Positions 50,304 to 56,950 of a DNA stretch of 56,950 bases are shown one piece after another. The stretch comes from SVTX01 sp045632305 (GTDB taxonomy: Bacteria > Bacillota > Clostridia > Oscillospirales > CAG-272). A program made the position numbers and the translations under genes. A model generated the notes under the pieces. The model was not told the origin of the DNA, ran no database searches, and worked only from the letters and a program-made list of their open reading frames with translations. Every line of letters begins with the position of its first letter. Positions within the stretch are counted from its first letter, which is position 1. Location of the stretch: contig JAZQWL010000035.1 in the NCBI GenBank assembly GCA_045632305.1, positions 1 to 56,950 of the forward strand, in the 5' to 3' direction.

Positions 50304-51668
50304 ATGGAATTAGTTGAAATTACAGAAAATCCCGAGGCAAACGAATCGTACGTTGACCTCGATGAAAAAAGACAGATTTCTTACGAGGACGTCGCTTTTA
50401 TTGCTCTTGAGATAGGTGAGCATATTCAACGAAGCGGCGGCGAGATCGGAAGAGTTGAGGATACGATAAAAAGAATATGCAAGGCGTACGGGGCTATTCA
50501 CGTGGACGCGTTTGCGTTGACTTCAATAATAATTCTCTCGGTAAATTTCGGTGACAGAACCGTAACGAGAACGAGAAGAATAAGCAAGGGCGGAACGAAT
50601 AATTTTTCAAAGCTCGCAAAGCTCAATCAGCTTTCAAGAGAGGTTTGCTCCACGTGTCCATCAAAGGAAGAGGTGGAGGCGAGAATGAGCGAGATCTCAA
50701 ATAAGACTCAGCACAAGTTAACCCTGTACCTTGTGGCGCACGTGCTTACTGCGTTCGGCTTCTGTATGTATTTTGGCGGAAGCGTAGTGGAATCGCTCTT
50801 TGCGGGAGTTATCGCGCTCCTTATGTACTTTTTACATAAGATCATTTCGGGCCCGCACATGAACGTGATTATGGCAGAGCTTATAATCTGTTTCTTTGGC
50901 GGCGTCTGTACCATATTTGCGACCTATTTTGGCAATATGCTCGGACTTCAGATGCATGCCGATATCATCATGATAGGTACGATCATGAACGTGATACCGG
51001 GAGTTGCATTTACGAACTCTCTTCGCGACCTTCTGGGGGGAGACCTTATGACGGGTATTCTCCGTTTCTCCGAGGTGCTGATAGATACCGTCGCGATATC
51101 GGGTGGCTACGCTATGTCACTTCTTCTTTTCAAAAATATGGTCACGACCGCAGACACGGTCGTTGATAACGGAATATACTCGATCGTGTTCAGGATCGCA
51201 GGCGCGCTTATATGTACCTTCGGCCTTACCCTGCTTTACAATCTTGAGTGGCGTTCGATCCCGTTTGCGCTTATGGGCGCGGCGGTCGCTTGCGCGATTT
51301 TCGAGTTTTATATTTATTTCAACACCAATTATTTCGTAGGCGCGCTTCTGTCAGCCATGGCGGTTGCGGCGTATTCGGATATTTTGTCGCATATTATCAA
51401 AACTCCCACCACGGTTTTGCTTATACCGGGCATCGTACCGATGGTGCCGGGGGGCTTGCTGTTTAAGACCATGCTCGCCATCCTTGATAAGAAAACCGAA
51501 GATGCGTCCCTTTCGGGAAGCCGCGCGCTTTTCATCGCGCTCGGTATTACGGTCGGAATTCTTGCCGCAACGTTCGTATTCAGAACGCTTTGGTCGGCGG
51601 TCGAGCGCTTTAAACAGAATAAGGAGCACAAGCTCAGTAATATTTTTTCAAAGATAAAAAAGGTATGA
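50304..51668 (+). CDS. Threonine/serine exporter family protein (ThrE-like)
   Basis: 454 residues. The N-terminal cytosolic domain (about 28-140) contains SGGEIGRVEDTIKRICKAYG and VDAFALTSIIILS, the ThrE signature. About ten hydrophobic helices follow, covering both ThrE and ThrE_2 parts in one chain. It likely exports threonine or serine, driven by the proton gradient. The stop overlaps the run-up to the phosphofructokinase gene (about 20 bp before its start). Confidence 0.9.
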   Translation: MELVEITENPEANESYVDLDEKRQISYEDVAFIALEIGEHIQRSGGEIGRVEDTIKRICKAYGAIHVDAFALTSIIILSVNFGDRTVTRTRRISKGGTNNFSKLAKLNQLSREVCSTCPSKEEVEARMSEISNKTQHKLTLYLVAHVLTAFGFCMYFGGSVVESLFAGVIALLMYFLHKIISGPHMNVIMAELIICFFGGVCTIFATYFGNMLGLQMHADIIMIGTIMNVIPGVAFTNSLRDLLGGDLMTGILRFSEVLIDTVAISGGYAMSLLLFKNMVTTADTVVDNGIYSIVFRIAGALICTFGLTLLYNLEWRSIPFALMGAAVACAIFEFYIYFNTNYFVGALLSAMAVAAYSDILSHIIKTPTTVLLIPGIVPMVPGGLLFKTMLAILDKKTEDASLSGSRALFIALGITVGILAATFVFRTLWSAVERFKQNKEHKLSNIFSKIKKV

Positions 51669-51688
51669 TCAATTATCAGGAGGGAAAA

Positions 51689-52930
51689 ATGTCAGTTTTA
51701 AGAGGCAATGCTGTAGTAGGACAGTCGGGAGGCCCTACCGCGGCTATAAACGCAACGCTTGCGGGCGTTATTTCGGGTGCTATAAAGAGTAAGATCATTG
51801 ATAAGGTCTACGGAATGAAGAACGGTATCGAGGGTCTTATGGCAGAGGAGCTTGTTCTTCTGAACGATATTTTTTCCGACAAGGCAAATCTCAAGATGCT
51901 TATTACAACTCCCGCCGCGGCGCTCGGCTCGTGCAGAAAAAAGCTTCCGAAGGCGTCCGACCCGGATTATGATGAGGTCTTCTCGGGAATTATAAGCATT
52001 TTCGAAAAATACGACATCAGATATTTCTTCTATATCGGCGGAAACGACTCTATGGACACGGTTGCCAAGCTCTCGGCATACACCGAGGCGTGCGGCTATG
52101 AAATGAGGGTCATCGGTGTTCCGAAGACGGTCGACAACGATCTTGTCGGCACCGACCATACCCCAGGATTCGGTTGCGCGGCAAAATATATTTCGACAAC
52201 CGTTCAGGAGATAGTTCACGACACTGCGGTTTATAAGACGAAGGCGGTTACTATCGTTGAAATTATGGGCAGAGACGCGGGCTGGCTTACGGCTTCATCC
52301 GCGCTGTCGAGAATTTGCGGCGGAATGTATCCCGATCTCGTTTATCTTCCCGAGCGCGCGTTCGATATGGACAAGTTCATGGAGGACGTTGAGAGAATAA
52401 TGGAAATAAAGCCCAACGTTGTGGTTTGCGTATCCGAGGGACTTCAGTTTGCCGACGGCAGATTTGTAGGCGAGGGAACACAGGGAGGCGCGGTAGACGC
52501 CTTCGGTCACAAGTATCTTGCGGGTACAGGCAAGGCGCTCGAGCTTGCGGTTAAGGATCGGATAGGGTGTAAGGTTCGTTCCATTGAGCTTGGACTTCCC
52601 CAGAGATGCGCGTCGCATATTTCCTCCGCTTGCGATATAAACGAGTCGGTCGGCGTTGGTAACGCGGCGGTCAAGGCGGCGGAATCAGGCGTTACAAGAG
52701 AGATGATGGTAATTACGCGCAGCGGAGACGGAGAAGAATATTCGTCCGTGTTCGGTCATATGGACATCGATCTTATCGCAAACAAGACAAAGTACGTTCC
52801 CGATAGCTTCATAAATGATGCGGGCAACAACGTAACCGACGAGTGCCTTGAGTATATTCTTCCGCTTATCGACGGAGAGATATATCCCGAGTTTGTAAAC
52901 GGTATGCCCAAATACTTTATATTCTCGTAA
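51689..52930 (+). CDS. pfp: PPi-type 6-phosphofructokinase
   Basis: 413 residues. GQSGGPTAAINATLAG (N-terminal loop), YIGGNDSMD (117-121 reads GGNDS, where ATP enzymes have GGDGT) and PKTVDNDLVGTDHTPGFG (Lys146) are the features that point to pyrophosphate use. It interconverts fructose 6-phosphate and fructose 1,6-bisphosphate, saving ATP in glycolysis. ATG 51689 has GGAGGG upstream; the ORF from 51665 lacks a site. A terminator follows at 52954. Confidence 0.88.
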   Translation: MSVLRGNAVVGQSGGPTAAINATLAGVISGAIKSKIIDKVYGMKNGIEGLMAEELVLLNDIFSDKANLKMLITTPAAALGSCRKKLPKASDPDYDEVFSGIISIFEKYDIRYFFYIGGNDSMDTVAKLSAYTEACGYEMRVIGVPKTVDNDLVGTDHTPGFGCAAKYISTTVQEIVHDTAVYKTKAVTIVEIMGRDAGWLTASSALSRICGGMYPDLVYLPERAFDMDKFMEDVERIMEIKPNVVVCVSEGLQFADGRFVGEGTQGGAVDAFGHKYLAGTGKALELAVKDRIGCKVRSIELGLPQRCASHISSACDINESVGVGNAAVKAAESGVTREMMVITRSGDGEEYSSVFGHMDIDLIANKTKYVPDSFINDAGNNVTDECLEYILPLIDGEIYPEFVNGMPKYFIFS

Positions 52931-52953
52931 GTTCACATTTAAGACAAAATTCG

Positions 52954-52978
52954 AAAACGCGGAGAAATCCGCGTTTTT
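52954..52978 (+). terminator. Terminator of pfp
   Basis: AAAACGCGGA and TCCGCGTTTTT with a GAAA loop, 24 bp after the pfp stop. Confidence 0.9.
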
Positions 52979-53027
52979 CTTTTAGCTATAAGGGTTTTAG
53001 AGCGTTTGAAATTTTGATTTTCAAGAG

Positions 53028-53056
53028 CCGACAGAATCGCGATTGTGTGCTATAAT
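53028..53056 (+). promoter_or_regulatory. Promoter of the phage-tail-like operon
   Basis: CCGACA (53028-53033), a 17-bp spacer and TATAAT (53051-53056). The -35 box is a partial match. Confidence 0.55.
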
Positions 53057-53120
53057 ATCAAGTGAACGATGGCGCGCTCTCTTGCCGTCGTTTCACATTT
53101 AAAATAGTAAGGAGATTTTT

Positions 53121-53444
53121 ATGACAGTAAAAGAAATTATAGAATATACTGACAAATTGAAGCCGAATTCCTTCGAAAACGATATCAAGCTCTCGTGGAT
53201 AAATCAGGTCGAGGGTATGGTGCAGTCCGAGATAAACAAAGCCCCGCTTGAAAGTATAAGGATTCTTGAATCTGAAAATGATACAGTGTCGGTAAAGCAT
53301 CCGTATTCTCAGATATACAGCTTTTATATCGTTTCGATGATCGACTTTTTCTCGGGAAATTTTACGGGATATGAAAATTCGTCTGCGGTATATAACGACG
53401 CTATGAAGCTTTACGCGAAGTACGTCTCGAGAGGTGCAAAATGA
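53121..53444 (+). CDS. Small protein of a phage-derived operon
   Basis: 107 residues, mixed helical, starting TVKEIIEYTDKLKPNSFEND. It resembles small phage head-tail connector-type proteins, but I cannot name a family. AAGGAG lies 8 bp before ATG. Its stop overlaps the next small gene by ATGA. Context with the tail-like protein downstream supports a phage origin. Confidence 0.55.
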   Translation: MTVKEIIEYTDKLKPNSFENDIKLSWINQVEGMVQSEINKAPLESIRILESENDTVSVKHPYSQIYSFYIVSMIDFFSGNFTGYENSSAVYNDAMKLYAKYVSRGAK

Positions 53445-53596
53445 AAAGAACTGTTTTAAAGCGAGTGTGCTTGCCCGTCGGCGCGGACACGGATGAAAAA
53501 ATCAGGATAATCGAAGGACATATCAACGAGCTTGAGAATACCCTTGAGTCCGTTCTTGACTTCATGAACAGTAGGATCTCGGGGGAGGTGAAATAA
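53441..53596 (+). CDS. 51-residue coiled-coil protein
   Basis: MKRTVLKRVCLPVGADTDEK followed by a helix with heptad pattern (IRIIEGHINELENTLESVLD). It starts with ATG 53441 that overlaps the previous stop (ATGA), with GAGGTG upstream, and ends directly before the GTG start of the next gene. The tight overlaps on both sides support translation. Probable small phage-like structural or chaperone protein. Confidence 0.55.
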   Translation: MKRTVLKRVCLPVGADTDEKIRIIEGHINELENTLESVLDFMNSRISGEVK

Positions 53597-55153
53597 GTGT
53601 ATCTTGCAAATATTCAAAGAAAAAACGGTGAAAAATGCTTTGCATACGATATTTCAAGGGGAATCGAGGGACTTAAAAAAAAGGAAATGGGCAGAGTTAT
53701 CTCGGCGTTGAACTACAAGTCGGGAGACGGTGTGCCTCTTGTGTCGATAGGCGAGCTTTTAAGATGCAGTTATCCAAGCTACGCGATGAGCATCGGAAAT
53801 GTTTCGGGGCATATTTATTACAACAGCAACACATCGTTTTATTTTGACGGTGTGGAAAAGGGTAAGCTCTCTCTGGGCAGAAAGACGTTTGTGAATTTCG
53901 GGGACAGAATTTATATTTTCCCCGATCGCAGATACTATGATATAAAGACCGATATTTTCGATAGCTTCGACCGAAGTGTTACCTCCTCACAGATCCAGAT
54001 ATATTTGAATAAAGGCGAATTTGAGGCGTCGTATTCTCTCGACTCATACGGAAATCTGGCAGAGTATTTTGCGGGATGCTCAAGTATTATGATCACGGGA
54101 TCAAGGAACGGAGTTTTTGACGGAAAATTCAAGATTAACAGTATTGATGTGGAAAATGGAATCATAAGATACGGGCATTCCGATGTGGCTATTTCGAACA
54201 CTGCGCCCGGCACCGTAACTATAAGCGCAGAGGCGCCTCCGCTTGAAGGAGCTTGTGTGTGTAAAAACAGAATCATAGGTTACGTCGGAAATAAAATATA
54301 CGTTTCCGAAGTGTTTGAGCCGATGTCGTGGTGTGAATTTGGCGGGGAGAGAAGCCCGTACATATTTGAAAACATCGGCGGCGAGCCGTTTACGGCGTGC
54401 GATTGTATTGACGATCAGCCCGTATTTTTTACAAAGGACAGTGTATATAAGGTCTACGGTGAGAATGCAACGGAGTATTCCTTGAGATTTGTGTCGGGGG
54501 CGGGCGGAATTGATGCTAGCTGCTCTGCGGCGCATACAAAGATCGCGGGCGAAATTTATTTTCTTTGCGGCAATTCGATAGTTAAGTTTACGGGTACACG
54601 GTGCGATACCGTCGCGGCATTGGATTGGGATCATATTGAAAACGGTATTTTTTCATCCTACGAGAATAAGCTGTACCTTTGCGGCATCGCGGACGGACGT
54701 ACTTGCTTTTACACTTTTGATGTAGTTGAGGGATGCCTGTGCGAGATGGATATCGGTGTAGTCGTCGGATTTTTGAATATCAACGGCGTTATGTATGCTG
54801 CAACGCGGAGCTCGTTTATTCCTCTTGAAGGAAAGGAAGAGAACGTTGATTTCGAATTTATCCGCGATAAGGATATCGTTTCAATGCTCGAATTTGAAGA
54901 AATACATAACGGATTCGAGAGATTTTCTCCCTCAAAGCTGATCTTAAGAGGTAACGTTACGGATGGTGGCGAGATAGACGTTTATTGCATGCTTGGAAAC
55001 AGTGGGGACTGGGTTCCCGTGTATAAGATTACGGATGAGGGTGAGAGGTTGCGCGAGATCAGTATTCCGTCGGTTATAACGGATAGCTTTCGACTAAAAA
55101 TCGAGGGAAAAGGGGAGTATTCGCTTAAAAATATTTACGTAATATATTCATAA
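53597..55153 (+). CDS. Phage tail/hub-like beta-propeller protein
   Basis: 518 residues, start GTG 53597 with GGAGG 8 bp upstream. NRIIGYVGNKIYVSEVFEPMS (split), CIDDQPVFFTKDSVYKVYG and EIYFLCGNSIVKFTG match, by pattern, phage tail-hub or stabilization-type proteins found in Firmicutes prophages. No capsid, terminase or tail-sheath genes are near. It therefore seems to be an isolated phage-derived operon that could have been recruited by the host. The protein has no signal peptide. Confidence 0.6.
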   Translation: MYLANIQRKNGEKCFAYDISRGIEGLKKKEMGRVISALNYKSGDGVPLVSIGELLRCSYPSYAMSIGNVSGHIYYNSNTSFYFDGVEKGKLSLGRKTFVNFGDRIYIFPDRRYYDIKTDIFDSFDRSVTSSQIQIYLNKGEFEASYSLDSYGNLAEYFAGCSSIMITGSRNGVFDGKFKINSIDVENGIIRYGHSDVAISNTAPGTVTISAEAPPLEGACVCKNRIIGYVGNKIYVSEVFEPMSWCEFGGERSPYIFENIGGEPFTACDCIDDQPVFFTKDSVYKVYGENATEYSLRFVSGAGGIDASCSAAHTKIAGEIYFLCGNSIVKFTGTRCDTVAALDWDHIENGIFSSYENKLYLCGIADGRTCFYTFDVVEGCLCEMDIGVVVGFLNINGVMYAATRSSFIPLEGKEENVDFEFIRDKDIVSMLEFEEIHNGFERFSPSKLILRGNVTDGGEIDVYCMLGNSGDWVPVYKITDEGERLREISIPSVITDSFRLKIEGKGEYSLKNIYVIYS

Positions 55154-55186
55154 GAAGGCAAAATTTATATTTTTTGTGAAAATATG

Positions 55187-55215
55187 TTGACAATATTTAA
55201 CAGAAGAGGTATAAT
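55187..55215 (+). promoter_or_regulatory. Promoter of the CvpA-like gene
   Basis: TTGACA (55187-55192), a 17-bp spacer and TATAAT (55210-55215). A perfect match. Confidence 0.88.
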
Positions 55216-55271
55216 GAACATACAATAATAGCTGTCAAAATGACAGTAATAAGAATGTGAGGTATTCTTTT

Positions 55272-56744
55272 ATGGGAGATGCAAAGGCAATTGTATCACT
55301 TGTTCCGTTAGTTATTATGCTCATCTTTATGCTGGTATCCGGTATTGTCGGACTTATCAGAGGACTTAAGAAGACGGTATGTTCACTTATGGTTGTAGGC
55401 GTTTCGATCATTATCGCGCTTATTACCTCCTTGATTTTGTGTAACCCCAATTCGGGCGCGCTTGTAAATGCGCTTGACAAGGTTACAGAGCCTTTGTTCG
55501 AAAGCATGGGCTTGGGATCGCTCGCAGACGTTGAAGCGTTCTCCACAGTATCGCATTACTACGTATCCATGCTCGCAGGTCCTTTCGTATTCATGGTACT
55601 CTTCATCGTTATCAGATTCGTTCTCGGTATCGTTATGAAGTTCTTCGTAAAGAAGATTCCGATCTTGAACAATATCCCCAAGGTTGCAAAGCGCCTTGGC
55701 GGTTTGGGCGCAGGTATGGCTATGGGCTTTATCGTAATTATGATCATCATGATGCCTATTCTCGGCACGATGGACGTGATGAGTACGGCAGTTACGGAGT
55801 TGACCTCCAGTGTATCCGACAGCGCCGGCTCAAATGACGCTACAGATATTCTCGACGGCATGACAAATAAAGGCGCAGGCAAGGCAATGAGAGTTCTTGG
55901 CGGCGACCTCCTTTACAATGCAACATCAAATAAGAGATATGAAGGTCAGAAGGTAACTCTTAAGTCCGAGATCGCGGGCATGAGCCATCTTCTCTCCAGC
56001 ATTACTTCTCTTGGCGGTGACTTCTCCAACTTCAATGATGCGGAAGATAACGCATTCTCCAAGATTGCGGACGCAGTAGATGATTCACCTCTTATTTCTC
56101 TCCTTACGGCTGAGTGTATTTCCACAGCGGCAGATAAGTGGAGAAACGGCGAGGAATTTATGGGCGTATCCTCCCTCGGCGGAGATGAACCCCTTATTCA
56201 GCCCTTGATGAATGCGGTTCTTGACGTATTCAGAACAACCGAGGGACAGTACCTTCCCGAGGATCTTCGTTCTCTCGGAGCGGCGCTCTCCGTTCTCGGC
56301 AGATACGGACTTCTTGACGATGCGGGCGATATGGAAGCTATGCTTGATACTCTTAACGATTCTCCCATTTTGTCCGAAATGTCTGCTGCACTTCATTCTA
56401 ACCCCAGAATGGCTCAGGTTGAAAAGGAAGTTGCTTCGCTCGGTATGAGAGCATTTGCTAACGTAGTAGGTATTCCTCAGGTAGGCGATGAAAACTACGA
56501 GGAATATAAGCAGATGACAAAGTCCATCGCAGAGTCTCTTAACAACGCTTCCGGTATGTCTAAGGAAGAGAAGCGCGAGATGGTTAAGGATGAGCTCGTT
56601 TCCGCTGCAGAAGATTACGACGTAGATCTTGAAGGCGAGGTTGCGGATCAGATCACTGAAAACTTCATCGAAGAATTCGGTGACAGAGATGACGTAACTG
56701 ATGAAGAAATCGAAGAATTCATCAACAGCTACCAGAACGACTAA
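55272..56744 (+). CDS. CvpA-like membrane protein with long C-terminal domain
   Basis: 490 residues. Four hydrophobic helices in the first ~180 residues, including LVSGIVGLIRGLKKTVCSL, which fits the GxxRGxxK segment of CvpA (colicin V production) proteins, and GGLGAGMAMGFIVIMI. The rest (about 180-490) is soluble, helical and acidic, ending FIEEFGDRDDVTDEEIEEF. The extended C-terminus is not typical of CvpA (~160-200 residues). ATG 55272 is chosen with GAGG upstream; GTG 55257 is possible. Ends before a terminator. The function is unknown. Confidence 0.65.
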   Translation: MGDAKAIVSLVPLVIMLIFMLVSGIVGLIRGLKKTVCSLMVVGVSIIIALITSLILCNPNSGALVNALDKVTEPLFESMGLGSLADVEAFSTVSHYYVSMLAGPFVFMVLFIVIRFVLGIVMKFFVKKIPILNNIPKVAKRLGGLGAGMAMGFIVIMIIMMPILGTMDVMSTAVTELTSSVSDSAGSNDATDILDGMTNKGAGKAMRVLGGDLLYNATSNKRYEGQKVTLKSEIAGMSHLLSSITSLGGDFSNFNDAEDNAFSKIADAVDDSPLISLLTAECISTAADKWRNGEEFMGVSSLGGDEPLIQPLMNAVLDVFRTTEGQYLPEDLRSLGAALSVLGRYGLLDDAGDMEAMLDTLNDSPILSEMSAALHSNPRMAQVEKEVASLGMRAFANVVGIPQVGDENYEEYKQMTKSIAESLNNASGMSKEEKREMVKDELVSAAEDYDVDLEGEVADQITENFIEEFGDRDDVTDEEIEEFINSYQND

Positions 56745-56766
56745 GACATGTAATTACATAAAAAAT

Positions 56767-56790
56767 CCCGCGGCGGAATTCCTCCGCGGG
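56767..56790 (+). terminator. Terminator of the CvpA-like gene
   Basis: A near-perfect palindrome, CCCGCGGCGGAATTCCTCCG plus CGGG, followed by TGTTTTTT. Confidence 0.85.
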
Positions 56791-56868
56791 TGTTTTTTAC
56801 ATATATATGAAAAAATTAAAGCGAGCTTTTTGATAATTAAATAACTTTAAAAAAATTCAAAAAAAGTC

Positions 56869-56897
56869 TTGACAAAATAATCTTGTTGTGGTATGAT
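56869..56897 (+). promoter_or_regulatory. Promoter of tRNA-Gly
   Basis: TTGACA (56869-56874), a 17-bp spacer and TATGAT (56892-56897), 29 bp before the tRNA start. Confidence 0.8.
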
Positions 56898-56925
56898 ATA
56901 TAGGCGGTTGTGAAAATCGCATTTT

Positions 56926-56950
56926 GCGAGTGTAGTTCAATGGTAGAATT
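56926..56950 (+). tRNA. tRNA-Gly (partial, cut by the window end)
   Basis: GCGAGTGTAGTTCAATGGTA and the following bases match the acceptor strand, D-arm and D-loop of bacterial tRNA-Gly. The anticodon is beyond the window, so the isoacceptor is unknown. Confidence 0.75.

Overview
The window is chromosomal DNA of an anaerobic, spore-forming member of the Clostridia, probably an uncultured gut lineage. The evidence is a Spo0A regulator, an uninterrupted SigK, SpoVAD/SpoVAE, a Rex redox repressor, DnaD/DnaI-type helicase loaders, a PPi-type phosphofructokinase, many near-consensus SigA promoters with 17-bp spacers, and strong GGAGG ribosome binding sites. No species can be named from the sequence.

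Layout. 1-470 holds a tandem, highly structured repeat with terminators. 472-15236 is core chromosome: a SufS-like/DUF3343 pair; dCMP deaminase, RimI and TsaD; Rex followed by a DnaD-like protein, a DnaI-like loader and a membrane protein; a probable structured RNA (7606-7840); a CNNM/CorC-type transporter; a two-component system with a glycosyltransferase; TrpB2; and an alpha/beta hydrolase.

15237-36030 is a tRNA-Ser(UGA) integration hotspot. A ~20-kb integrative mobilizable element lies between two copies of a 30-bp tRNA core (15458-15487 and 35600-35629). It carries a DUF4238 protein, a tight six-gene operon (HTH-DUF3990, an antitoxin-like domain fused to a DNA methylase, a second methylase, a large nuclease/methylase, a HEPN-like protein and an OLD-family ATPase/TOPRIM nuclease), then DUF6809, DUF6076, a RepA-like ATPase, a probable oriT, MobC, a relaxase with a gene embedded in another frame, an excisionase-like protein, a tyrosine integrase, a double-HTH protein and a Clp-fold serine protease. 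No type IV secretion or coupling protein is present, so it would need a helper for transfer. The flanks hold several tRNA-Ser fragments, which points to repeated integration. The six-gene operon is the best candidate for an undescribed defence system.

36220-56950 returns to chromosome: a DUF11 protein, a PlsC-like acyltransferase, a pyroglutamyl-peptidase-like protein, a cell-wall amidase with 11 HxxxxxCxxxCxxC repeats, threonine aldolase, a CHAP hydrolase sharing an unusual C-terminal tail with the amidase, Spo0A, uridine phosphorylase, SpoVAD/AE, SigK, CysE, a DagK-like kinase, a ThrE exporter and PPi-PFK. A three-gene phage-tail-like operon and a CvpA-like protein follow, and the window ends in the start of a tRNA-Gly gene.

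All functions are assigned by reading motifs and family resemblance; no database search was run.
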